A DNA stretch of 64,000 bases. Source: DASZTV01 sp036267875 (GTDB taxonomy: Bacteria; Actinomycetota; Actinomycetes; JAFAQI01). The first letter of the stretch is position 1. The number at the start of each line of letters is the position of its first letter. Location: positions 1-64,000 of the forward strand of contig DATAVE010000117.1 in NCBI GenBank assembly GCA_036267875.1. The letters run 5' to 3'. Shown piece after piece: positions 40,900 through 48,990 of the stretch. The notes under the pieces were generated by a model. It had not been told where the DNA came from. It did not search any database and saw nothing but the letters and a program-made list of their open reading frames with translations. Made by a program: the position numbers and the translations under genes.

Positions 40900-41817
40900 T
40901 CAGGAAGCCGCGACCCGGGCGCCGGTCATGTCGGCATTCGTCGCGGCGTCACGGACCATGCCGGGGATGACCTCGCCGAGCTCGCCGGGATGCCACTTGT
41001 CCTCGCGGGTGATGCTCGGACCGTAGGCCCAGCCTTCGGCTACCGAGATCTTGTTCCCCCAGACGCCGAACACCCGGCCGGTGACCTCGGCGGATTCCAA
41101 GCTGCCGAGCCACACCACGAGCGGTGAGATCTTGTCAGCCGACACCGATGCCTTCATGGCCTCGTCCATCGCGTCGAAGCCGCCCAGGTCCTCCGTCATG
41201 CGGGTCAGCGCGGTCGGTGCGATCGCGTTGACCGTCACGCCGTAGCGAGCGAGCTCGCCGGCCGCGATGATGGTGAACGCCGCGATCCCAGCCTTCGCCG
41301 CGCCGTAGTTCGTCTGGCCGAGGTTACCGAACAGCCCGGACGGTGAGGTGGTGTTGATGATCCGGGCGTCCGGTTGGTTGCCGGCCTTGGACTCGTCTCT
41401 CCAGTAGCCGGCGGCGATCCGTGCTGGACCGAAGGTGCCCTTGAGGTGCACCTGGATCACCGAATCCCACTCCGCCTCCGTCATGTTGACCAGCATGCGG
41501 TCGCGCAGGATGCCCGCATTGTTGACGAGCACATCGAGACCGCCGAAGGTGTCGACCGCGGTGGCGATCAGGCCCTCCGCACCAGCCCACGTCGAGATGT
41601 CATCGGTGTTGGCGACCGCTTCGCCGCCGGCCGCCTTGATCTCGTCGACGACGGCCTGCGCCGGACCGCTCGATCCTCCGGTGCCGTCCCGTGCCCCACC
41701 GAGGTCGTTGACGACGACCTTGGCGCCTTCGCTGGCGAACAGCAACGCGTGCTCGCGGCCGATCCCGTTGCCCGCGCCCGTCACGATGACAACGCGTCCG
41801 TCGACGACACCGTTCAT
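40900..41817 (-). CDS. SDR, 3-hydroxyacyl-CoA dehydrogenase (17-beta-HSD4-like)
   Basis: A 305-residue SDR resembling the dehydrogenase domain of peroxisomal multifunctional enzyme type 2 and its actinobacterial relatives, which oxidise (R)-3-hydroxyacyl-CoA. The cofactor motif TGAGNGIG, the VVVNDLGG segment, NNAG, and the catalytic Ser/Tyr/Lys (TTSPSGLFGNLGQTNYGAAK) are all present. AAGGAG lies upstream of the ATG at 41817. A close paralogue is at 48035-48934. Its position between partner acyl-CoA dehydrogenases and upstream of a thiolase fits the third step of beta-oxidation. Confidence 0.9.
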   Translation of the reverse strand: MNGVVDGRVVIVTGAGNGIGREHALLFASEGAKVVVNDLGGARDGTGGSSGPAQAVVDEIKAAGGEAVANTDDISTWAGAEGLIATAVDTFGGLDVLVNNAGILRDRMLVNMTEAEWDSVIQVHLKGTFGPARIAAGYWRDESKAGNQPDARIINTTSPSGLFGNLGQTNYGAAKAGIAAFTIIAAGELARYGVTVNAIAPTALTRMTEDLGGFDAMDEAMKASVSADKISPLVVWLGSLESAEVTGRVFGVWGNKISVAEGWAYGPSITREDKWHPGELGEVIPGMVRDAATNADMTGARVAAS

Positions 41818-41841
41818 GGTTGTGCTGCTCCTTCGGTTGGT

Positions 41842-42939
41842 TTAGAGGTCGAGTAGGTCGCCGAGCACACGGCGGTGGTGCACCGGATCACCGAACATCA
41901 GCTGACTGGCTTTCGCTCGCTTGAAGAACAGGTGCGCGCAGTGCTCCCAGGTGAAGCCGATACCGCCGTGGAGCTGGATGGCCGCGCCTGCACAGGAGAG
42001 AAAGGCCTCGGAGCAGAACGCCTTCGCCATGGCGGCGTCCGCGGCGAGGTCCTCGCTGTCGGTTGCCACTGACCACAGAGCGTGCACCATGACCGATCGA
42101 GCGGACTCGACGTCGACGAGCATGTCCGCACACCGGTGTTTGACGGCCTGGAACGACCCGATCGCGCGCCCGAACTGCTTGCGTTCCTTGACGTAGTCGA
42201 CCGTGAGCTCGAGCAGTCGCTGCGCCCCGCCGACCTGCTCGGCGGCCAGGCCGATGACGGCAACGGCGAGGACGCGCTCGAGAACCTCGGCGCCGTTCCC
42301 GGGCACGCCTACCAAGCGTGCCGGCGTTGCCTCGAAGCGCAAAGCGGCGAGCTTGCGAGTCAGGTCCATGGTCGACAACGCGTCTCGCGTCAGGCCCGAG
42401 GAGTCGCTCCTGACGGCGAACAGCGACGGGCCCGCCTCGGTCCCGGCGAGGACCAGGATCAGCTCGGCGGTGTGCCCGTCGATGACGTAGGACGCGGTGC
42501 CGGTGACCTGCCAGGTGTCGTTGTCCTGGGACGCAAGGAGCACCCCGGTCGTAGCGACGGTCGTGCGCAGCTCGCCTGACGCGATCAGCGGCAGGTAGTC
42601 CGCGGCGGCCGTCGCGTCTGCTGAGGCAAGGATTGCCGTTGTCCCGAGGACCGTCGTGGCAAACAACGGTGACGGCCACAGCACCCGACCTGACTCCTCG
42701 AGCACGACGCCGGCCTCGACGAACGAGAAGCCGCTGCCGCCGTATTCCTCAGGCACTGTCAACCCCGCGAGGCCGAGCTCGTCACAGGCTCGCCGCCAGA
42801 CGGCCGGGTCGTAACCGTCGGGAGTCTCCATGACCGCGCGCACCGCGGACTCGTCGCAGGTGTCGGCGAGAAACCGCCGCACGCTGGCACGCAGCTCGTC
42901 GTGTTCCGGGCGTAGCAGAACCGGCTGTGCGCCCGCCAT
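41842..42939 (-). CDS. Acyl-CoA dehydrogenase, small-subunit type
   Basis: A 365-residue acyl-CoA-dehydrogenase-like protein of the shorter, divergent kind that pairs with a large subunit. It has the R-x-Q-F/GRAIGSFQAVKHR-x-A block and HGGIGFTWEHCAHL, but weak middle-domain FAD motifs. The candidate catalytic Glu is in the TWEH segment (family inference). The frame extends upstream to 43023, but ATG at 42939 with GGGAG is preferred. It is the first gene of the operon that continues through SDR, large subunit, DUF35 fusion and thiolase, and it is divergent from the thiolase at 43011. Confidence 0.87.
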   Translation of the reverse strand: MAGAQPVLLRPEHDELRASVRRFLADTCDESAVRAVMETPDGYDPAVWRRACDELGLAGLTVPEEYGGSGFSFVEAGVVLEESGRVLWPSPLFATTVLGTTAILASADATAAADYLPLIASGELRTTVATTGVLLASQDNDTWQVTGTASYVIDGHTAELILVLAGTEAGPSLFAVRSDSSGLTRDALSTMDLTRKLAALRFEATPARLVGVPGNGAEVLERVLAVAVIGLAAEQVGGAQRLLELTVDYVKERKQFGRAIGSFQAVKHRCADMLVDVESARSVMVHALWSVATDSEDLAADAAMAKAFCSEAFLSCAGAAIQLHGGIGFTWEHCAHLFFKRAKASQLMFGDPVHHRRVLGDLLDL

Positions 42940-42970
42940 CGCCGCTCCCTTTCTGGTTAACCCGTGCAAA

Positions 42971-42986
42971 GATATAGCGATATCGC
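42971..42986. promoter_or_regulatory. Operator candidate in divergent thiolase/dehydrogenase promoter
   Basis: GATATAGCGATATC (42971-42984) has arms GATAT/ATATC, and the overlapping GCGATATCGC (42977-42986) is a perfect 10-bp palindrome. On the minus strand, TTGTTG with an 18-base spacer and TATCTT gives a plausible promoter for the dehydrogenase operon, with the palindrome inside the spacer. The CGATATC core is shared with the dyad at 33695-33721. Confidence 0.5.
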
Positions 42987-43010
42987 CTCGGGCAACAAAG
43001 GAGGCCCGTC

Positions 43011-44237
43011 GTGGCCGACGCATGGATCGTTGACGGCGTCCGGACGCCGCGCGGCAAGGGCAAGTCGAGCGGCGCGCTTCACCACCTCCATCCGCAGGAG
43101 CTGTTGGCGCAGACCCTCAACGCGCTGGTCGAACGTCACTCCGTCGATCCGCTGGATCTCGACGACGTCGTCATCGGAAACGCCGAGTTCGGTGGAGACC
43201 ACGGCGCGTGCATCGGCCGCCTAGCGGTGCTCCATGCCGGATGGCCGGTCGAGACGCCTGGGATGACGTTGAACCGTTACTGCGGGTCTGCGCAACAGGC
43301 AGCGACCTTTGCCGCGATGGGAGTGATGGCGGGTCAGCAGGATGCCGTCGTCGCAGGCGGGGTCGAGTCGATGTCTCGCTGGAGTGGCGTTGGTGAGCCG
43401 ACGATGATCGGCCAGAACCCGGCACTCGGGGCGCGTTATCCGATCGTGCCGCAGGGGATCAGCGCAGATGTCATAGCGACACTCGAGGGTTTCACCCGGG
43501 AGGATGTCGACCGCTTCGCCGTGACCAGCCAGGAGCGCGCAGCCAAGGCGCAGTCTGATGGCCGCTTCGACCGAAGCCTGATCGGCGTACTCAACGAGGA
43601 CGGAACGGTCGCACTCGATCGCGACGAGTTCCCGCGGCCAGGCACGACGGCGCAGGCACTGGCGGAGTTGAAGCCGTCGTTCGCCGCGATGGGCAGTGCC
43701 GAGATCGAGGGCTTTCCCCGGACCTTCGATCAGATGTGCGTCGACTACTTCGACGGGCTCGACACCGTCGACCACATTCACCACGGCGGCAACTCCTCCG
43801 GTGTCGTCGATGGCGCCGCTGCGATGCTCGTGGCGTCGGCGGAGTGGGCGCGCGCGCGTGGCCTTGCCGGCCGCGCGAGATTTTGTGCGACGGCGGTTGC
43901 CGGCGCCGACCCCGTGCTCATGCTGACCGCGCCGACACCAGCAGTCGAAAAAGTGCTCGCGAAGGCCGGCATGACGGTGGCCGACGTCGACCTGTGGGAG
44001 ATCAACGAGGCCTTCGCAGCGATCCCGCTGAAGGCGATCCGGGACCTGTCGATCGATCCCGACAAGGTGAACGTCAACGGCGGCGCGATCGCGCTCGGGC
44101 ACCCGATCGGGGCGACCGGCGTGATGTTGCTCCAGACAGTGCTCGACGAGCTCGAACGTCGTGACCTGAACGTCGGCGTCGTCGTCATGTGCACCGGCGG
44201 GGGCATGGGTACGGCGACCGTCGTCGAGCGGCTCTGA
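43011..44237 (+). CDS. Thiolase (acetyl-CoA acetyltransferase, FadA type)
   Basis: A 408-residue classical thiolase. The nucleophile Cys91 is in LNRYCGSAQQA, the Asn/His region is EINEAFAAIPLKA and GGAIALGHPIGATG, and the second catalytic Cys is in VMCTGGGMGTAT. It would release acetyl- or propionyl-CoA from a 3-ketoacyl-CoA. GTG at 43011 has a strong AAGGAGG upstream. It leads a short operon with the hydratase at 44269 and is divergent from the dehydrogenase operon, sharing a palindromic control region. It is the most conventional beta-oxidation thiolase in the window. Confidence 0.92.
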   Translation: MADAWIVDGVRTPRGKGKSSGALHHLHPQELLAQTLNALVERHSVDPLDLDDVVIGNAEFGGDHGACIGRLAVLHAGWPVETPGMTLNRYCGSAQQAATFAAMGVMAGQQDAVVAGGVESMSRWSGVGEPTMIGQNPALGARYPIVPQGISADVIATLEGFTREDVDRFAVTSQERAAKAQSDGRFDRSLIGVLNEDGTVALDRDEFPRPGTTAQALAELKPSFAAMGSAEIEGFPRTFDQMCVDYFDGLDTVDHIHHGGNSSGVVDGAAAMLVASAEWARARGLAGRARFCATAVAGADPVLMLTAPTPAVEKVLAKAGMTVADVDLWEINEAFAAIPLKAIRDLSIDPDKVNVNGGAIALGHPIGATGVMLLQTVLDELERRDLNVGVVVMCTGGGMGTATVVERL

Positions 44238-44268
44238 ACCGCACCTCTCTCTATATCTAAGGAGTCCC

Positions 44269-45063
44269 ATGACGTACGGGTTTGACGGCATCCTGAAGGT
44301 CGAATCAGACGGCCCGGTGCGGATCATCACGCTCAACGACCCGGACATGCTCAACGCGATGACAGATCCGTTGCACGAGGCGCTGATCAACGTGTGGATG
44401 CACGTCATGCGCGATGAGGAGGCGCGGGCGGTGGTGATCACCGGCGCGGGACGCGCGTTCTCCGCTGGTGGGGACGTCCCAGGCTTCCTGCAGAACGTCG
44501 CCGAGCCGGAGCACCGTCATGTCAGCATTCGCAGCGCGAAGATGCTCATCGACCAGATGCTGTCGTGCCATGTGCCGATCATCGCGGCGATCAACGGGCC
44601 GGCTGTCGGGTTGGGATGCAGCATCGCTGTGACGTCGGACATCGTGCTGGCCTCCGACAAGTCCTACTTCGCGGACACCCACGTCAATGTCGGTCTCGTC
44701 GCGGGAGACGGCGGCGTGGTCACGTGGCCGTTCATGATGAGCATTCTCAAGGCCAAGGAGTATCTGTTCACCGGCGACCGGATCCCGCCCGAGACGGCAG
44801 TCGAGCTCGGTCTTGCCAACCGGGTCGTCCCGCACGACTCGCTGATGGACGAGGCATTGGCGCTAGCCCACAAGCTCGCGAAGCAGCCGCCGCAGGCACT
44901 TCAGGACACGAAGCGCGCGATCAACCTGCACCTCCAGCGGGCTGCACTCAACGTCTTGCCGTTCGCGCTCGCCGCCGAGTCCGAGTCGTTCACGCTGCCG
45001 GAGGTGGCGGCCAACGCGAAGGCGTTCGCCGAGAAGTCGAAGAAGAAGTCTGCCGGCAGCTAG
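44269..45063 (+). CDS. Enoyl-CoA hydratase/isomerase (crotonase family)
   Basis: A 264-residue crotonase. Oxyanion-hole segments are GAGRAFSAGGDV and NGPAVGLGCSIAVTSD. The catalytic Glu region is divergent, reading THVNVGLVAGDGGVVTWPFM, with Asp rather than Glu at one candidate position, so hydratase, isomerase or thioesterase function are all open. The ATG has AAGGAG seven bases upstream, immediately after TATATCTAA. It follows the thiolase by 31 bases and converges on the CoA-transferase gene, with only three bases between the stop codons. Confidence 0.88.
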   Translation: MTYGFDGILKVESDGPVRIITLNDPDMLNAMTDPLHEALINVWMHVMRDEEARAVVITGAGRAFSAGGDVPGFLQNVAEPEHRHVSIRSAKMLIDQMLSCHVPIIAAINGPAVGLGCSIAVTSDIVLASDKSYFADTHVNVGLVAGDGGVVTWPFMMSILKAKEYLFTGDRIPPETAVELGLANRVVPHDSLMDEALALAHKLAKQPPQALQDTKRAINLHLQRAALNVLPFALAAESESFTLPEVAANAKAFAEKSKKKSAGS

Positions 45064-45066
45064 GAA

Positions 45067-46287
45067 CTACAGAACGACGGAGGCCACCTTCAGGTCGACG
45101 ACGGTGTCCCAGTCGAACCCGAGCTCGGCAAGGATCTCGTCCGTGTGCTGACCGTGGTCGGGAGCGCGGACCAGGTCGGGCGGCGTCTCGTCGAACTGCA
45201 CGGGGTTGGCGACCAACGAGTACTCACTCGCGCCGTCGAGCGTCTTGACCGGTCGAACGTAGCCGTTCGCGACCACCTGAGGGTCTGTGAGAACTTCCCC
45301 CGGCGTCTGCACTACAGACCACACGCCTTCCAGGCCCTTCATTCGCTTGCGCCACTCGGCCAGCGGCCGTTTGGCGAATGCGGTACGCAGCTCGTCGACA
45401 CACTCGACGCGGTTGTCGAAGCGGGCCGCAGCCGTGGCGAACCGCGGATCTTCGATGAAGTCGGGCCGCTCGATCAGCTCGCAGACCTCGGGCCAGAACC
45501 GGTCGGCCTGGAGCATTACGAGCGCCACGAACCTGCCGTCGCTCGTCGGGTAGGTGTTGACGATCGGGTTTGGCATGTCGTCGTTGGAGAAGCGCGGCAG
45601 GTTGTCCTCACCCAGCAGGCCGGCCGCGACGATATCCGGGGATAGCTGCCATGCCGCGAGCCCGAGCAGGGATACGTCGACCACGGATGTCTCGCCGGTC
45701 GTTGCGCGTTTGAACAACGCGGCTGCGATCCCTGCTGCGATGGCGAATCCGCCGACGATGTCGCCGAACGCCGGTCGCTGGAGCGGCGGCCACGCCTGGC
45801 CCGGGTCTTTGAGCATGTGGGCGATGCCGCCACGGGTCCAGTACGACGCGAGGTCGTAGCCGCCTCGGGTAGCCTCCTCGCCGCGCACGCCCTGGCCGGT
45901 GCCGCGCGCATAGACGATCGCCGGGTTGATCTTGCGGACGTCATCGAGTCCGAGCCCGAGTCGCTCGAGGGAGTCGGCGAGCAGACTGGTCACAAAGACA
46001 TCGCTCTGCTTGATCAGCTTGTGCAGGATCTCCTTGCCCTGCTCGCTGGCGATGTCCAGGCCGAGGCTGCGCTTGCCGCGGTTGGGCTGCTCCATGATGA
46101 AGCTGACGCCACCGATGCCTTTCGCCCCGACCGCCCCGACCGAGAGGCCGCGCTGCGGGTCGCCGGTCTCGGGGTGCTCGATCTTGATGACGTCGGCACC
46201 CCAGTCGGCAAGGACGGCTCCCGCGGCCGGTACGAAGGTCCAGCCGGCCACCTCCAGGACCTTCACACCCTGCATGACACCGGCCAC
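45067..46287 (-). CDS. CaiB/BaiF-family CoA-transferase
   Basis: A 406-residue family III CoA-transferase, paralogous to the gene at 19550. The signature VKVLEVAGWTFVPAAGAVLA, the DPQRGL loop and the Asp in RGGYDLASYWTRGG near residue 150 are present. GTG at 46287 has GGGAG six bases upstream; ATG at 46275 is possible. It is divergent from a family I CoA-transferase gene at 46376. In the pathway it could load or exchange CoA on a carboxylic intermediate, or epimerise a 2-methylacyl-CoA so that dehydrogenases can act. Confidence 0.88.
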   Translation of the reverse strand: MAGVMQGVKVLEVAGWTFVPAAGAVLADWGADVIKIEHPETGDPQRGLSVGAVGAKGIGGVSFIMEQPNRGKRSLGLDIASEQGKEILHKLIKQSDVFVTSLLADSLERLGLGLDDVRKINPAIVYARGTGQGVRGEEATRGGYDLASYWTRGGIAHMLKDPGQAWPPLQRPAFGDIVGGFAIAAGIAAALFKRATTGETSVVDVSLLGLAAWQLSPDIVAAGLLGEDNLPRFSNDDMPNPIVNTYPTSDGRFVALVMLQADRFWPEVCELIERPDFIEDPRFATAAARFDNRVECVDELRTAFAKRPLAEWRKRMKGLEGVWSVVQTPGEVLTDPQVVANGYVRPVKTLDGASEYSLVANPVQFDETPPDLVRAPDHGQHTDEILAELGFDWDTVVDLKVASVVL

Positions 46288-46375
46288 TTTCGTCTCCCTC
46301 TCGAGGCTTCTGGCGGAAGAATAGGTTAACAAGTCAAACTAATGGGCTTTTTCGAGAGGATGGGAGCATCGAAAG
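46288..46375. promoter_or_regulatory. Divergent promoter region of two CoA-transferase genes
   Basis: The 88-bp gap has an AT-rich core (about 46318-46343) containing GGTTAACAAGTCAAAC. TATTCT on the minus strand fits a -10, but no -35 at the right distance is convincing. GTTAAC also occurs in the 36170 and 42956 control regions. No clear dyad longer than six bases is seen. Confidence 0.3.
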
Positions 46376-47542
46376 ATGGAAGGCGGGGCGACGGCCATCG
46401 ACGTGTCGACACTCTCCGATCTCGTGCCGCCCGGTGGCCGCGTCGGCATCGGCGACGGTGCAGGCTGGCCGGCGGAGCTGTGGCCAAGCGTGCTCGACCT
46501 GGCGCGGGCGCGGCCCGATGTCTCGTTGCTGCTCGGCTGGTTCCTCAATCCGCCGCCCGCGCTCCCTGGCGGCACGAGCGCGCAGACGGTGATCAGTGGC
46601 TTCGGCCTGCGCAAGCCGATCGATGCGGGCGAGGTGGAGTTCATACCGATCCGACTCGGGACGATGCCCGCTCAGCTTCGCGGCCCGCTGCGGGTCGATC
46701 TGCTGCTTGCCACGCTGGCACCTGTCTCGGATGGGCTGGCATTCACCACCGAGGTCTCGTGGCAGCGCGCCGCTCTCGCTGCAGGAGCGAAGGTCGCAGC
46801 GGTGGTTCGGCCCGACGCACCGTGCTGCGATGTCGGGCCGCCGCTGCAGAGCAGCGACGTTGTCGTGCTCGGTGAGGGCACCGCGCTCCCGGCGCGGCTC
46901 GCCGCGGTCGAGCCCACCGACGAGCAGTGCGCGGCAGCCGAACGTGTTGTTGCCTTGATCCCCGAGGGTGCGCGACTTCAGGTAGGGCCCGGGGGGCTCG
47001 GCGCCGCGATCTACGCCGCGATCGTCCGGCCGGTGGCCGTCGACACCGGCTTGATCACCGATCCGGTGGTCGAGCTCGATCGTCGTGGGCTTCTCGATGG
47101 CCCGGCGTACGCGCCGTACCTCACCGGTACCGAGGTTCTCTACGACTGGGCCCCCGGGCGGGCGCAAGTGGATGGTGTCGAGCACACCCACCACCCCGCG
47201 CGGCTCTCCGACGGACGCCCGCTCGTCGCGGTCAACACAGCGCTCGAGATGGATTACGACGGTCAGGTGAACGCCGAGCGTGGGGGCGGTTCGGCGATCG
47301 GAGGCATCGGCGGCCAGCCCGACTACGCCGCCGCGGCGGCGATCAGCCCGGAAGGCCTCAGCGTGATGGTGATGACGACCCGTCGCGGCGACGAGCCGAC
47401 GCTGGTCGAGCGGCTCGAGGCACCGGTGACAACGCCGTCGCACGACATCGATGTCGTCGTCACCGAGCGCGGGACCGCTGATCTTCGCGGCCGAACCCGC
47501 GCTGAGCGACGCCGGATGCTGCAGGCCCTCTGGGGTCTTTGA
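46376..47542 (+). CDS. Acetyl-CoA hydrolase/CoA-transferase-like (family I)
   Basis: A 388-residue protein of the 4-hydroxybutyrate/acetyl-CoA transferase type. The C-terminal half carries the family blocks VNTALEMDYDGQVNAE (with the candidate catalytic Glu), GGGSAIGGIGGQPDYAAAA and VVVTERGTADLRGRTRAER. The N-terminal half (PPGGRVGIGDGAGWP) is less conserved and shorter than in model enzymes (about 430). It would transfer or hydrolyse CoA from an acyl product. It is divergent from the CaiB-type gene and convergent with the MaoC gene (one base between stops). Confidence 0.82.
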   Translation: MEGGATAIDVSTLSDLVPPGGRVGIGDGAGWPAELWPSVLDLARARPDVSLLLGWFLNPPPALPGGTSAQTVISGFGLRKPIDAGEVEFIPIRLGTMPAQLRGPLRVDLLLATLAPVSDGLAFTTEVSWQRAALAAGAKVAAVVRPDAPCCDVGPPLQSSDVVVLGEGTALPARLAAVEPTDEQCAAAERVVALIPEGARLQVGPGGLGAAIYAAIVRPVAVDTGLITDPVVELDRRGLLDGPAYAPYLTGTEVLYDWAPGRAQVDGVEHTHHPARLSDGRPLVAVNTALEMDYDGQVNAERGGGSAIGGIGGQPDYAAAAAISPEGLSVMVMTTRRGDEPTLVERLEAPVTTPSHDIDVVVTERGTADLRGRTRAERRRMLQALWGL

Positions 47543-47543
47543 C

Positions 47544-48035
47544 CTACTGCGAGCCTCTGATCATCCGGACCGGGTTGTAGGTCATCACGACCGTCCCGTC
47601 CCGCTTGACCACGGTGTTCTGGGTCGTGACGATGCCACGACCGCCGGCCTTCGTGGGTCGTGCCTCGATGACCTCGACCACCACGGTCAGGGTGTCCCCG
47701 ACGAACACCGGGCCCTTGACCTCGACGTTCGCGCTCAGGAAGGCGATGCCGGTGTTGTGGATGACGCCGGTCTGCATCAACAGGCCTTCGGCGTAGGCGA
47801 AGGTCAACGTGCCGGGGACGAGCCGACCGGGGTAGCCGGCGCCGAGCGAACCCTGCTCGTCGAGAAACAGTGGTTCGGTAAGACCCGCGAGCGTCACGAA
47901 GGCGATCAGGTCCGCCTCGGTGACAGTGCGGCTCGCTGTGCGAAACCGCGCTCCGACGACCACCTCGTCGAAGGTCTGACCCGAGACGTACGGAGCTACC
48001 GAATCGAGGTCGATGGGCGACGGGTGCTCGGCCAT
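47544..48035 (-). CDS. MaoC-like hot-dog-fold dehydratase
   Basis: A 163-residue hot-dog-fold protein of the MaoC group, which hydrates enoyl-CoA with R stereochemistry. The first part shows DSVAPYVSGQTFDEVVVGAR and the middle TFAYAEGLLMQTGVIHNTG; the family Asp-His pair is not canonical, since the strand reads FVTLAGLTEPLFLDEQG in place of GDxNPxH. It may therefore be a thioesterase-like or non-catalytic partner. ATG at 48035 shares one base with the SDR stop (TGATG), so the SDR and this protein are made together, which fits hydration followed by oxidation. Confidence 0.8.
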   Translation of the reverse strand: MAEHPSPIDLDSVAPYVSGQTFDEVVVGARFRTASRTVTEADLIAFVTLAGLTEPLFLDEQGSLGAGYPGRLVPGTLTFAYAEGLLMQTGVIHNTGIAFLSANVEVKGPVFVGDTLTVVVEVIEARPTKAGGRGIVTTQNTVVKRDGTVVMTYNPVRMIRGSQ

Positions 48036-48934
48036 CAGCGGTTCACCGTCGTTACGCCCCGCGGCGCCACGCCATACAGGTGGGCCATGCCCGACACGAG
48101 CTCGTCGGCGGTCACCGCCCCACCGCTGCGCGAGGCGTAGTCGGCGATCGGGCTCCACTCGCGCATCCGCACGATCCGGCTGCCTTCGATGCGGAAGACC
48201 TGGCCGGTCAGCCATCCCGACTCGGCCGAGGCGAGGTAGGCCACGAGGCCGGAGGCGTTCACCGGGTCGAGTGGGTCGAAGCCGCCGTCGGCTGCACTGG
48301 TCATGAGGTCCTTCGTCATTCGCGTCAGCGCGACCGGCGAGATCGCATTGACGGTGACCGCGTATCGCTGCATCTCCATCGCAAGTGTCTGGGTCAGCGC
48401 AATGATGCCTGCCTTGGCCGAGGCATAGGCGGTCTGACCTACGTTGCCGAACATCGCAGCGCCCGAGGTGGTGTTGACGAGTCGGCCACTGACTGCCTCG
48501 CCGTTCTTTGCCTGGTCGCGCCAGTAGCGGCTTGCGTGGTGGCACATCGCGTAGGTGCCCTTGAGATGCACCGCGATGGTGTCGTCGAAGTCTTGCTCGG
48601 TGGAGGAGGTCAGCATGTGGTCGCGCGCGATGCCTGCGTTGTTGACGACGGCGTCGAGGCGACCGAACTTGTCGACGGCGAGCTCGACGAGCCGCCCGCA
48701 TGCGGCCCAGTCCGCGACCGAGCTCGAGTCGGCTACTGCCATCCCTCCTGCGGCAGATATCTCCTCGACCACACCGGCCGCGGGGGACTCGCCGTCTCGC
48801 TCTCCGCCCATGCCCGCGCCGTAGTCATTGACGACGACCGCGGCCCCCGTGCTGGCGAGTGTCAGCGCGTGCGCCCTGCCCAGCCCGCGGCCCGCCCCGG
48901 TCACGATCGCCACGCGCCCGTCGAGCAAGCCCAT
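48035..48934 (-). CDS. SDR, 3-hydroxyacyl-CoA dehydrogenase (17-beta-HSD4-like)
   Basis: A 299-residue SDR of the same subtype as 40900-41817. Motifs are TGAGRGLG, VVVNDYGAGMGG, NNAG and the catalytic set NTTSGAAMFGNVGQTAYASAKAG. The frame continues to 48973, but ATG at 48934 has GGGAGGG upstream. Together with the MaoC protein it would carry out hydration and oxidation of an enoyl-CoA, a split counterpart of multifunctional enzyme type 2. It is divergent from the acyl-CoA dehydrogenase pair at 48991-51197, sharing an operator candidate. Confidence 0.9.
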   Translation of the reverse strand: MGLLDGRVAIVTGAGRGLGRAHALTLASTGAAVVVNDYGAGMGGERDGESPAAGVVEEISAAGGMAVADSSSVADWAACGRLVELAVDKFGRLDAVVNNAGIARDHMLTSSTEQDFDDTIAVHLKGTYAMCHHASRYWRDQAKNGEAVSGRLVNTTSGAAMFGNVGQTAYASAKAGIIALTQTLAMEMQRYAVTVNAISPVALTRMTKDLMTSAADGGFDPLDPVNASGLVAYLASAESGWLTGQVFRIEGSRIVRMREWSPIADYASRSGGAVTADELVSGMAHLYGVAPRGVTTVNR

Positions 48935-48971
48935 GGTCGCCCTCCCGGGGTCCGACGCCATCCGGCTGATC

Positions 48972-48987
48972 ATCTCAATGAGATACC
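48972..48987. promoter_or_regulatory. Operator candidate ATCTC-AAT-GAGAT with ATGAGATACC
   Basis: A 13-bp dyad (48972-48984) sits in the divergent gap. It overlaps ATGAGATACC (48978-48987), the exact reverse complement of GGTATCTCAT at 36146-36155. TACCTT (48984-48989) could be a -10, placing transcription close to the GTG at 48997 of the plus-strand gene, hence possibly leaderless. Confidence 0.5.
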
Positions 48988-48990
48988 TTA

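Noticed and set aside
42977..42986. Treating GCGATATCGC as a restriction-modification or replication-related site
   Set aside because: It lies in a divergent promoter with related sequences in other promoters, so a regulatory role is simpler; no DnaA boxes or replication genes are near.
47544..48701. A 385-codon frame that would fuse extra sequence to the MaoC protein
   Set aside because: The first 220 codons are an out-of-frame copy of the SDR gene and have no family signal; ATG at 48035 couples to the SDR stop.
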